Shown here piece after piece: positions 55,301 through 62,751 of a stretch of DNA of 64,000 bases. Position numbers and translations under genes: made by a program. Every line of letters starts with the position of its first letter. The first letter of the stretch is position 1. The stretch lies in contig JAIUOC010000007.1 of the NCBI GenBank assembly GCA_020161265.1, positions 347,793-411,792 of the forward strand, read 5' to 3'. This DNA is from Chloroflexota bacterium. GTDB lineage: Bacteria > Chloroflexota > Chloroflexia > Chloroflexales > Herpetosiphonaceae. The notes beneath the pieces were generated by a model. The model saw nothing but the letters and a program-made list of their open reading frames with translations, did not search any database and was not told the DNA's origin.

Positions 55301-56162
55301 TAATTGCCGTGAGCATGCTCGCCCACTCGCGCATGCTTGCAAGCCCCTGCGGTGATTGCTCAACCCGTAGTTGAGCAAATAAGACATACACAAGCCGATG
55401 TTCATTGATAAATGAGGCCTGATTGTCAGCTAAGCGCTTGGCAATTAATGGATGGATAAACATTTCAGCTCTAGCAGGCAATTGTGCAGGTGACAAGCTA
55501 GGTTGAGTGATTGATGCTCCAGGTTGGCAGCGTTGGAGCCAATAATAATTATCGCGGGCTTGGGCTTCGACATAGGGCTGAACAATATGCCAAAGCTCAG
55601 CAGTTAAACCAATCTCCCCTTCTAGTGCTTGGGTTTCAACCAAACTACTTTCAATTAGAGGTTGGCCAACTAATAACGGCACTAAGCGTTGTTGTGGAAG
55701 GCCTGCCATACCACAGATAAGCTCACCATGAGCTAACCCAATCTTCATCGTTAAACGAATAGCTACAAACTCATTGATTAACGTATTGGTCTGAAATTGG
55801 TTCATCGCTGCTTGAATTGCAAGGCTACAACGCAAAGCTTGCAGGGCAATCGGTGTTTGCTGAGGAGTTTTATAGCAAAAAAGTGCCGTCAATGCATCAC
55901 CGCTAAAGCCCCAAACAACTCCACCAGCTGTCTGAATCAGATCGATCATTGCTTCAAAGACTTGGTTTAGCACTAACGTTAACTGCTCAGTGCCACGAGC
56001 ACCAAGATCACCAGCTTGATCACTTAATGCGGTAAAGTCCGCAATATCAGCGAACATAACAATCGCATGAAATCGCTGTTCTGCCAAAAGATCACTTGAA
56101 GATTCTGCCGTATTCAGGAGTTTAAGCAACGGTAGGGGAAGCAATGGCAATAATGATTGCAT
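52275..56162 (-). CDS. Soluble-adenylyl-cyclase-like protein: two cyclase domains, AAA-type ATPase, TPR
   Basis: A 1295-residue protein in the order of mammalian soluble adenylyl cyclase. Cyclase domain 1 (about 30-210) has both metal aspartates, Asp39 in FADIADF and Asp89 in FSGDALTALF, and no Asn/Arg pair. Domain 2 (about 255-420) lacks the metal residues (Gln264, Ile305) but has Asn372 and Arg376 in IGDSINVAARL. The ATPase (about 440-720) begins RLIGRASELATLL, with Walker A GDPGIGKS at 471-478 and PLILILEDCHWIDPLSADLL as Walker B. From about 900 on there are TPR repeats (YAEAYHALEQSLALRREAGD, YTTAEHLYTEAFTIRRDLG). Only a weak AGGG precedes the ATG. Ligand control (for example bicarbonate) is not shown by sequence. 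Confidence 0.85.
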   Translation of the reverse strand: MQSLLPLLPLPLLKLLNTAESSSDLLAEQRFHAIVMFADIADFTALSDQAGDLGARGTEQLTLVLNQVFEAMIDLIQTAGGVVWGFSGDALTALFCYKTPQQTPIALQALRCSLAIQAAMNQFQTNTLINEFVAIRLTMKIGLAHGELICGMAGLPQQRLVPLLVGQPLIESSLVETQALEGEIGLTAELWHIVQPYVEAQARDNYYWLQRCQPGASITQPSLSPAQLPARAEMFIHPLIAKRLADNQASFINEHRLVYVLFAQLRVEQSPQGLASMREWASMLTAISAQYDGYLSHVTAGDKGITSMILFGAPIAHEDDPLRILDCALGVREQTHQLGYQSALGLTSGVVYCGLVGSTIRQDYTTIGDSINVAARLMEQAEPDQILVSMELAHHTQTQFDWQVLPAVMLKGKPQPIALMALQQRASAASVRLPEVASNLRLIGRASELATLLSVTGQALTGHGQIMAIVGDPGIGKSHLINAYLQQVDTDHWNIYRGECEAYGENSPYLVWNAIWRAFFCIEPNWDLATQIRVLNFQLELIDPSLLNRLPLLGTIFNLAIPANETTALLEPQMQKLAREAVLIQALRLRAMRQPLILILEDCHWIDPLSADLLWAISQVIEHLPICIILGYRPAIQNELISQRLPQLSYWGSVTLHEFNQGEASQLVAYKMQHWLGEQQISSSLAAHLINQAEGNPFYLEELLNYVHTQGLDLNDAAVISKLQLPASLSSLILSRIDQLNQHQQLTIKIASIIGRLFKLHWLWGVYPQLGDYQAIQTDLEILDRLDLTIKHSFEPEIAYIFKHMLTYEVTYESLTYATRSTLHEQFGHFLEQHYADDPSYLDVICYHFTRSDNHRKKIEYLWKAAKTAQQSYANEAALLFYRQLLTLLPAAEHWSVLLPIGEILQIVGKPQAAIEAYQSIIQALPSTADAAIKGLWSIGKIYGELGQFEQGLTWLEQARTSYLKLGNAEGVAEVLIDIANILWQQGYYDQGLAHVQQSLDHWRQLANPLGMARALFQLGVILSDQRRYAEAYHALEQSLALRREAGDLFAMASSLNDLGIIAFDRGDYTTAEHLYTEAFTIRRDLGFIRGMAQSLSNLANAVFVSGDYQRTRELLEQALIYRRQVGHQRGIAISLAHLGNTYAALGDFKAAWNNHRDAFVVRCTINHRLGIAQSQVAMGFLALRTGDFYQAYGLFQQSIHGFLVLDDQRGLAENLVGFGCVAAGLLKYQLAHQFMLAAETIIVSLNTIFEPEFRDGHAWLKRQLNQDLPDLLSLSEANNASTIETLLKLSYRLY

Positions 56163-56246
56163 AGTAAAGCCCTAGTAGGATGATCATCGCTGTGTATAAG
56201 CATCCTAGCATACCTATACAAAAATACCATCCCTGGATCTTGACAG

Positions 56247-57188
56247 TTATTCGGTCACCGCAGCATAACGATGTTCCTCGCCCCCATCTTCTTGGGGGGT
56301 TTCTTGCTCACTCACATCGACATTCAGCCCAATCGTCGCCCAACAATCAAGCAGTTCATTGCTCATATAGTGATGATGCAAATCAAGAAAATACAGATTG
56401 CGAATAGCTTCACTGGCGAATAAGGCTTCGGCTCCCACGTCGCTCAAGTTGCCCAGCGAAAGGTCGAGATAGCTAATCTGCTCAAGAATCGGGGCATCGA
56501 CCAGTGCTTGAGCTAGATCATCGGCATATTCACAATCGCGCAAGCCCAAAACTTCTAAATTTGGAAAACATTCAGCATTCAAGATTGGTTGTAAATCGGC
56601 CACCGTCGAATCGCCGCCATAGTAATCGCAGCCCAGCCATAGCTCCAAATGTTCAAGTGCTGGAAAATCAGCAGCAACAACATCGCGCACAACTTGCGCT
56701 GCCAAACCGCCAGTCTGAATCACCAAGGCCTTGAGCTGTTGATGCTGAACTGCGCCAAAACTGAGGTTTGAGCCACCGCGAATCACCAAATATTCAAGTT
56801 GTGGGAAGGCTGCCAAAACTGGGGCATAATTGCCTTGGGTAATCCATGAAATTTCCCATTCTTCGTAGGTAAAGTCGCCAACGAACAAGGCTTTGAGCAA
56901 GGGCAACTGTTCACGCGCAGCGCTGATGCTGGCTAAAACCGTATCAATATCGCCAGGATCAACTTGCTCGTGCCACCAGCGGCCAATCACCAAGCCCGTG
57001 GTTTTGGCTGGCTCATCAGTGGCGAGCCAGGCATTAAAATAATCTGCCCATGGTTGAGGTGCTGTTTTGGCTTCATAGTCGTATTCCAAATGCAGCCGCA
57101 CAGGATGCCCAATCGATTCAAATTGTTCTTGTCCATCCCAGTTAGCAATGGTCGAGTCGCCGAAGTAACCGATCCAATCAAACACCAT
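56247..57188 (-). CDS. STM4015-family leucine-rich-repeat protein, copy 1
   Basis: A 313-residue soluble protein of the STM4015 family. The N-terminal 110 residues end with ISWITQGNYAPVLAAFPQLEYLVIRGG, after which come leucine-rich repeats: LKALVIQTGGL, LEHLELWLGC, LEVLGLRDC, ISYLDLSLGNLSDVGAEAL, LYFLDLHHHYM. LRR surfaces bind proteins, so a scaffold or recognition role is likely, but no function is established. AGAGG is about 6 nt before the ATG. It is 41 nt downstream of a paralogue of nearly equal length. Confidence 0.75.
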   Translation of the reverse strand: MVFDWIGYFGDSTIANWDGQEQFESIGHPVRLHLEYDYEAKTAPQPWADYFNAWLATDEPAKTTGLVIGRWWHEQVDPGDIDTVLASISAAREQLPLLKALFVGDFTYEEWEISWITQGNYAPVLAAFPQLEYLVIRGGSNLSFGAVQHQQLKALVIQTGGLAAQVVRDVVAADFPALEHLELWLGCDYYGGDSTVADLQPILNAECFPNLEVLGLRDCEYADDLAQALVDAPILEQISYLDLSLGNLSDVGAEALFASEAIRNLYFLDLHHHYMSNELLDCWATIGLNVDVSEQETPQEDGGEEHRYAAVTE

Positions 57189-57229
57189 ACTCTACCTCTT
57201 TCTTTGGGTAATAACTACTGGCATCCAAA

Positions 57230-58180
57230 CTAGGCTAAGTATTCACGAATCGCGATCTCGCGTGGTTCTTCGTCTTCACCATCTCCGGGGTCTGCAACGG
57301 CTTGTTGACAGCTAACCTCAACGGCAAGCTCAATTGCCGACCAGCAATCAAGCATGGCATCACTCAGATAGTGGTAGTGCAGCACGATCATGTTGAGTTT
57401 GCGAATTGCTGGGCTGGCAAATAAGGCTTCAGCTCCAACATCACTCAAATTGCCCAGCGATAGATCGAGAACTTTGATCCGCTCAAGGATTGGGGCATGG
57501 GCAAGGGCTTGGGCAAGATCGTCGGCATATTCACAATTGCGTAAGGCCAAGGTTGTTAAATTTGGCAAGCCTGTGCCATTCAAAATCGGCTGCAAATCAG
57601 CAATCGTCGAATCGCCCCCATGGTAGGCGCAGCCCAACCATAGTTCCAAGTGTTCAAGCGCTGGAAAATCGGCGGCAGCAAGCTCGCGCACGGCTTGGGC
57701 TGGTAAGCCAGCGGTTTGCACAACCAAGGTTTTGAGTTGCTGATGTTGAACTGCACCAAAGCTTAAACCAGCGCCACCGCGAATCACCAACGATTCAAGC
57801 TGGGGATAGGCTGCCAAAACTGGCGCATAATTGCCTTGCCTAATCCACGAAATATCCCATTTTTTATCAGTAACATTGCCCACAAACAGCGCTCTCAGCA
57901 GTGGCAAGCGTTCACGTGCGTTAGCAACATGGGCTAAAACATAGTCAGCACTCACTCGCTCAGCTGGATCATCCCAATGCCACCAGCGATCAAGCACGAT
58001 GCCCGTGGTGTAAGCTGGATCTTCACCTGTTAGCCAATCATTGAAAAAAACATGCCATGGATCTGGGTCGTCATCTTCGACATAAAAGCGCATAAGATAC
58101 TCATCTGGCCTAAAGTGCTCCCATCCATCTGAATTGCTTACGGCCAATTCATCGTAGTGGTTCATCCATGAAAAGATCAT
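57230..58180 (-). CDS. STM4015-family leucine-rich-repeat protein, copy 2
   Basis: A 316-residue paralogue of the gene at 56247. It shares the ISWIRQGNYAPVLAAYPQLESLVIRGG and HLELWLGCAYHGGDSTIADLQPIL segments almost word for word, with most differences in the first 90 residues and the acidic tail. This suggests the LRR part is conserved for a shared surface while the N-terminus diverges. It lies first in the pair and probably carries the promoter. In Salmonella the name-giving gene sits in a cluster of unknown role; none of those neighbours is here. Confidence 0.75.
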   Translation of the reverse strand: MIFSWMNHYDELAVSNSDGWEHFRPDEYLMRFYVEDDDPDPWHVFFNDWLTGEDPAYTTGIVLDRWWHWDDPAERVSADYVLAHVANARERLPLLRALFVGNVTDKKWDISWIRQGNYAPVLAAYPQLESLVIRGGAGLSFGAVQHQQLKTLVVQTAGLPAQAVRELAAADFPALEHLELWLGCAYHGGDSTIADLQPILNGTGLPNLTTLALRNCEYADDLAQALAHAPILERIKVLDLSLGNLSDVGAEALFASPAIRKLNMIVLHYHYLSDAMLDCWSAIELAVEVSCQQAVADPGDGEDEEPREIAIREYLA

Positions 58181-58197
58181 ACAAACCCCAAATAGTA

Positions 58198-58223
58198 ATG
58201 GCAGACCTCAATCGGCCTGCCAT
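58198..58223 (-). terminator. Terminator of the AspT/YidE-like transporter gene
   Basis: ATGGCAG at 58198-58204 pairs with CTGCCAT at 58217-58223, with further partial pairing across the loop. It lies about 30 nt after the stop of the gene read leftward from 59890. Confidence 0.6.
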
Positions 58224-58252
58224 AAGCATACGTTGGTTTGTGACAACTAATG

Positions 58253-59890
58253 TCATAAAAGTTGAATGAGCATGAGTTGGGCAAGAATGATTTTGATAAT
58301 TAATGCTAATGGGTAGACCGCAGCATAGCCTTGATTTGGCAACTCATTGTTGCTTTGTTGCAGGGCAAAACTGAGCAAGGCGGGCTGGGTTTGAAAGCCC
58401 GCCAACATCCCCGTCAAAATGCCCATTGGAATTTTCAGCACTTTGTAGCCAATCGTCAAAATCAACATAGCGATGCTAAAGGTAATCGCTGCGCCAACCC
58501 CAAACAAGAGCAAGCCATTGCTGCTAAATAAGAATTTGACGAAATCGTAGCCCGCGCGTGTGCCAACTCCCGCCAAGAACATCACAATCCCAATTTGGCG
58601 CAGGGTTAGGTTGGTGCTATAGGGCATGTTCCAAACCAATGGGCCAGTACGGTCGAGTGCGCCCAAAATCAACGAAACCACCAATGGACCACCGGCAAAA
58701 CCAAGTTTGATGCTCACGCCGCCAGGTAATGGCAGCACCAACGAACCCACAATCAAGCCTAAGACTAAGCCCAACGTGAAGGTCAGAATATCAACTTCGC
58801 TCAAGGCGCGATACGAATCGCCAAAAAAACGGCTCACTTGAGGAATATCAGCACGCCGCGCAATCACCCGCACCCGATCGCCAAGCTCCAAGCGGGTATC
58901 GGCAGTTGGCAACATTTCTACATCGCCACGGCGCACCCGGGTAATTGTGGCCCCCAAGACTTGGGGCAAATTGAGTTGCTCCAGCCGAATCCCAACAATT
59001 TTGGGGTTAGAGACGAACATGCGGCGATAATCAAGATCGCGGCGATCATTGGAAATATCTTCGGTTTCTTTGCCAAGCACGGCTAGGGCTTTTTCGAGCA
59101 CTTCGCTGGCCCCAACAATGCTCACATGATCGCCAAGCATAAATTGGGTTGCGCCCGTGGTGACCGCTACATGGCCATCGCGGCGATAGCGCCCAAAAAC
59201 CATGGGCCAATGATGTTTGGCAATCAAGGCCTGGACTGATAGATTAGTGACTTCAGGATTGGTAATTTCAACTGTGCGGCTGGTAATATCGTGATGATTG
59301 CCAGCTAAATCGTGGCGTGAGGCTAATTCTTTAACATAATCGATACGCCACAAACGTTGGACAAAAACAATTGCCAACATCATCGCCACAACACCCATGG
59401 GATAGGCAATCGAATAGCCCACAACTGGATCATTGACCACAGCGGCTAATTCTTGCTCAGGCAAGACCGATTTCAAATATTCAATGGCCGCAGCCAGCGC
59501 TGGCGTGTTGGTGATTGTGCCAGTAAACAGGCCAACGGTCAACGTTGGTTTGATGCTAAAGAAAGAATGGGCCAGAATTGCAAACAAATAGGCAACAACG
59601 ATCATCCCACCAATAAAGAGATTATCGCGTAAGCCTTTGCTCTTCCACGAGCGAAAAAACTGATGGCCGCTGCTCAACCCGACGGTGTAAACAAACATCA
59701 CCAAGCCAAATTGATACAGCACTTCAGGCAGTTTTAGGCGCTCGTCGAGCGAGCCAATTGCCAAGCCCACAAACAAAACGGCGGCAACGCCGAGGCGTAC
59801 ACCGCCGAGATTCAATTGCCCTAGAGGATAGCCGATTGCTGCAACTACAAACAGCAGCAATAGTGGATTCGACGCTAGCAAGTCCAACAT
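58253..59890 (-). CDS. AspT/YidE-type transporter with duplicated membrane domain and TrkA_C pair
   Basis: A 545-residue membrane protein of the aspartate:alanine exchanger superfamily. Two membrane domains of about five helices (residues 5-185 and 375-545) flank two soluble TrkA_C/RCK_C-like domains (about 215-285 and 290-370), the AAE/YidE order. VLYQFGLVMFVYTVGLSSG and FTGTITNTPALAAAIEYL in the first half mirror LRQIGIVMFLAGVGTRAG and LTGMLAGFQTQPALLSFAL in the second, the internal duplication typical of the family. Family members exchange amino acids or dicarboxylates; the substrate here is unknown. AAGGAA precedes the ATG. It is monocistronic. Confidence 0.85.
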   Translation of the reverse strand: MLDLLASNPLLLLFVVAAIGYPLGQLNLGGVRLGVAAVLFVGLAIGSLDERLKLPEVLYQFGLVMFVYTVGLSSGHQFFRSWKSKGLRDNLFIGGMIVVAYLFAILAHSFFSIKPTLTVGLFTGTITNTPALAAAIEYLKSVLPEQELAAVVNDPVVGYSIAYPMGVVAMMLAIVFVQRLWRIDYVKELASRHDLAGNHHDITSRTVEITNPEVTNLSVQALIAKHHWPMVFGRYRRDGHVAVTTGATQFMLGDHVSIVGASEVLEKALAVLGKETEDISNDRRDLDYRRMFVSNPKIVGIRLEQLNLPQVLGATITRVRRGDVEMLPTADTRLELGDRVRVIARRADIPQVSRFFGDSYRALSEVDILTFTLGLVLGLIVGSLVLPLPGGVSIKLGFAGGPLVVSLILGALDRTGPLVWNMPYSTNLTLRQIGIVMFLAGVGTRAGYDFVKFLFSSNGLLLFGVGAAITFSIAMLILTIGYKVLKIPMGILTGMLAGFQTQPALLSFALQQSNNELPNQGYAAVYPLALIIKIILAQLMLIQLL

Positions 59891-60049
59891 AATGTTCCTT
59901 TCGCAGCGTACAGCCGATCAGGCTGTTTCTCTCGATGCCATCTTAGCATAGCCGAGCTATCCACTTTGCACGGTTGCAGCCTCGCTACGATTATTGTGAA
60001 TTTGATAACAAGAAATCAATCACAATCATGGAATCCAATTCAAACAAGT

Positions 60050-60442
60050 TTATTCCCAAATATAGGGATGGGTGATTAATTCAAGCCCATGGCCTGATGG
60101 ATCGAAAAAGTAGAAGCCACGCCCATTATTTTCATCATTAATTTCACCAAGCCGTTGCTGGCGTGGGTCGGCCCAAAAGGGAATATTGCGGGCTTTAAGC
60201 CGCTCTAAACTGGCATCAAATACCGCATCGCTGACCAAAAAGGCATAATGTTGGCTCAAAATCGGAATCTTTGGCTCGCCAAAATGCAAAATCACATTAT
60301 TTTCCATTTCGACGGCTAAGAAAAAACCAGCAGGGATCGGTTCGGGGAGACCAAGGATCGAGGTAAGGAATGAGGCCGATTCGTACTTGTCGTTAGCGAA
60401 AATCAACAGGTGATTGAATTGAACTGACAATGGGTTACACAT
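60050..60442 (-). CDS. VOC (glyoxalase/dioxygenase-fold) protein
   Basis: A 130-residue vicinal-oxygen-chelate protein. ATG 60442 follows GAGG at 8 nt; the longer frame (to 60517) is not supported. Metal ligands expected of the fold are His11 (FNHLLIFA), His in ILSQHYAFLVS, and Glu in GHGLELITHP. Two beta-alpha-beta-beta-beta units are visible, the second ending FYFFDPSGHGLE. VOC proteins include glyoxalase I, extradiol dioxygenases and antibiotic-binding proteins; the specific role cannot be told. It has no close functional neighbour. Confidence 0.8.
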   Translation of the reverse strand: MCNPLSVQFNHLLIFANDKYESASFLTSILGLPEPIPAGFFLAVEMENNVILHFGEPKIPILSQHYAFLVSDAVFDASLERLKARNIPFWADPRQQRLGEINDENNGRGFYFFDPSGHGLELITHPYIWE

Positions 60443-60764
60443 CCTTTCTGCCTCAGCGAGGCTAGTCCAAGCAAGCTTGTACTGAAATATCATAACGATT
60501 CCGTTGAGCCATGTCAATCAGCCCCTTAATCGGCGAAGGATCGAAACCGCGAAGCATGCGAAGAACACGAGGGCTGTTGTTAGCCCCAGATTGCATAAAA
60601 TTGCCCGAATATCTATTTTTTAGCCTAGCTCAGATCGATCTTCCTCCAGTCCACAGCGTATAGGCTCGTCTCCTCTGCGACTCTGCGTTAAACCCCAATT
60701 TTCGACAACCAAGTTTTATATACTATGCCTCAATAATAGAATTTCCTCCCATAATATTTATCGT
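60443..60764. other. Intergenic region with ACGAAGG/CTCTGCG-type repeat pieces
   Basis: No gene is supported. GCGAAGCATGCGAAGAAC near 60550 and TCCTCTGCGACTCTGCG near 60670 belong to the same repeat style as 50910-51095. The stretch 60590-60620 is AT-rich. The rightward end carries the 3' end of the effector operon. Confidence 0.4.
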
Positions 60765-61916
60765 TTAAACACGATGATCATCAACATAGGGATGATCATA
60801 AATATATTGATTACGTTCTTCGGCGGCTTTTTTTAGGCGAACTGCTTTTTGAAAGAACTCAAAATAGGGTTGTGACATATAGGCATTTTTGCCCATCTTG
60901 AGCTGTTCAGGCAAGCTATCAGATGCAGTTGCCCGATTATCCTGAAAATCAGCTTGTGAGTTATAACCATAGGGCTTCGATTGTGGCGGAGAGAAATCTT
61001 TGACTCCGTTACGATAGGCTCCCCAAATTGTTGCATTGTCATCAACCGATTCCACCGTGCCTTTATGATGTAGCAGGGCCTTGGTAACAATCGCCGCGCT
61101 TTCAACCGAACCATCAAAACTAGCAAGGTTTTGAGCACTTGTTGAATGATGTTTGGCAGCCTCATAGCCATCAAGTTTATGATCAATCAAATATTGTTTA
61201 GCATAGGCTAATGCATCCGAGTGAACGCTAGCAATGCCTTGCCCTTGACCGGCTTTAACTCCACGTCTACCCAAAAAATCTTGGAATTGATCACCACCAT
61301 CATGATCAAAGTCCATCTCTGAGGCAACAACTCCCATCAGAAGATCAGGCGGAATATTATAGCGTTTGGCAATCGCTTCAATTGTTGCAAAATTTCTGGG
61401 ATTAAGCAGAATTGTGCCTAAGGTTGCCCGTGGTGAATACACATCAGTATCGACTCTATTGGTAACAGGTAGGTTATTGTTGCGCAATTCTTGTTGGCGA
61501 TTAGCAATGGTTGATTCCAACAGATCAATCTCTTGATCGTACAACTTACGTAAGGCGATTTCAGGCTCTACAATAACACGAGCCTCTTTTGGCCCCAATA
61601 GTTTATCAATCCAGTTGGGGTATTTATCGCTTTGTGAGCCAAAACTCGCATCAGCTGCCTCAAGCCGTTGAGCAAAGGCTTCGAGTTTGGTGACCCAATC
61701 GGCGGCAGTATCGCTGAGGGCATAGACCCGTGGGTCAAAGGTGGTCAGGACATCTTCAAACATGGCTTGAAAATCGCCACGAAAGAGATCGCTTAAAAAC
61801 GCCTGCGCTTTGCCGAGCATGCTTTGGTGATGATTATGCAGCACATCGTTAAACTCACGCAAAGCGGCGGCAGTGATGCGCAGTTGCTCCACATCGGCTT
61901 GGATTCGATAGCTCAT
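60765..61916 (-). CDS. WXG100-like effector with lysozyme-like C-terminal domain
   Basis: A 383-residue protein. Residues 1-95 are a helical hairpin of WXG100/LXG character (YRIQADVEQLRITAAALREF, then FRG at 45-47 in the aromatic-x-Gly turn position, then a second long helix ending LEAADASF), the type VII secretion substrate layout. Residues about 170-330 look like a lysozyme/transglycosylase fold: AIAKRYNIPPDLLMGVVASEMDFD, with Glu200 as candidate catalytic acid, then GIASVHSDALAYAKQYL and a late helix. It has no N-terminal signal peptide. The likely role is an exported murein hydrolase. Its ATG overlaps the stop of the gene at 61913 (ATGA). Bases 61641-61761 are repeated almost exactly in the gene at 62752. 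Confidence 0.7.
   Translation of the reverse strand: MSYRIQADVEQLRITAAALREFNDVLHNHHQSMLGKAQAFLSDLFRGDFQAMFEDVLTTFDPRVYALSDTAADWVTKLEAFAQRLEAADASFGSQSDKYPNWIDKLLGPKEARVIVEPEIALRKLYDQEIDLLESTIANRQQELRNNNLPVTNRVDTDVYSPRATLGTILLNPRNFATIEAIAKRYNIPPDLLMGVVASEMDFDHDGGDQFQDFLGRRGVKAGQGQGIASVHSDALAYAKQYLIDHKLDGYEAAKHHSTSAQNLASFDGSVESAAIVTKALLHHKGTVESVDDNATIWGAYRNGVKDFSPPQSKPYGYNSQADFQDNRATASDSLPEQLKMGKNAYMSQPYFEFFQKAVRLKKAAEERNQYIYDHPYVDDHRV
61641..61761. repeat. 121-bp direct repeat copy A, shared with 63880-64000
   Basis: This segment, within the WXG100-like module of the lysozyme-like effector, matches 63880-64000 in 118 of 121 positions by eye. The three differences lie near one end; the rest is identical. 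The match probably continues past the window. Confidence 0.9.
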
Positions 61917-62749
61917 CGATACTCACTTTCTAGTGAAATTTTGCGTTCAAACGCTTCAAGCCACAGTGAGCGAAGTTGTTGCGTGTTGGCTGGCTGCAAA
62001 CGAAACTGTTGCTGATCGGTGGTGGCAGTCATGAGCCATGCGGCAGCAGTTGTCGCAATCACGGTATAATCATAGCTCACCACTTTCTCATTCTCGACCA
62101 ACTGAGCAATATAGAGGGTACTGATCGATGGTTGGCCCGCAACGACGTTCGCCAGCTGAATTGCATTGGCTGATTCAACGCCATAGTCGCGTAAAAGCAT
62201 GCTAACCTCCTCCGCTGATTTGGTTTTGCCTGCGGCTAAAGCTGTTTCAATAACCGACTTTTCTAAAATAATTGATTCCGCTGTGGTGACTTCATTAAGC
62301 TGATTGAGCTTTAAAAATCCTAATGTTCGATCAACTAATTGCGCTACATTTTGAATCGACTGTAAATAATGTAAGGCTGCATCTGGTTGACTATGCACGA
62401 CAATTCGATCTTCAAAACGATGAGCAAACGCTTGATCTGTTGTATCATCAGGTTTGGCCAATGAAACAAACATCGTTTGTTCAGCAAATGCACATGTTGC
62501 TGCTAAATGCAAAACAATTTCATTGATCAATAAATTTCCATCCTCACTAATTTTTGCCAAATCACGCGCCCGTAATGCCCGTTCAGCAACAATTAATGCA
62601 ATTCCTTGTTGTTCTGGAGTTAACGTAAGCAGGGGATCGCGCTCTAAACCAAGCAGATACTCACCGTTAAGCAATTTGACAATCAGCAAGAATTCTTCAC
62701 GCGAAAGTAAAACTGCATATTCTTGTTGATCAAATACGTTCGTTTTCAT
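61913..62749 (-). CDS. Unrecognised protein coupled to WXG100-type effectors
   Basis: A 278-residue soluble protein without a signal peptide. It starts MKTNVFDQQEYAVLLSREEFLLIVKLLNGEYLLG and is mixed alpha/beta: QQGIALIVAERALRARDLAKI, then AQTMFVSLAKPDD-like central strands, VSYDYTVIATTAAAWLMTATTD late. Size and this order bring to mind ESX chaperones of the EspG kind, or an immunity protein, but I cannot place it with confidence. It begins 2 nt after the lipase effector stop and its stop overlaps the next start, so all three genes are read as one unit, which points to a shared export or protection task. Confidence 0.45.
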   Translation of the reverse strand: MKTNVFDQQEYAVLLSREEFLLIVKLLNGEYLLGLERDPLLTLTPEQQGIALIVAERALRARDLAKISEDGNLLINEIVLHLAATCAFAEQTMFVSLAKPDDTTDQAFAHRFEDRIVVHSQPDAALHYLQSIQNVAQLVDRTLGFLKLNQLNEVTTAESIILEKSVIETALAAGKTKSAEEVSMLLRDYGVESANAIQLANVVAGQPSISTLYIAQLVENEKVVSYDYTVIATTAAAWLMTATTDQQQFRLQPANTQQLRSLWLEAFERKISLESEYR

Positions 62750-62751
62750 GA

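Noticed and set aside
60833..61186. 117-residue minus frame inside the lysozyme-like effector
   Set aside because: Different frame, no ribosome site, biased composition; overlaps a better-supported gene.
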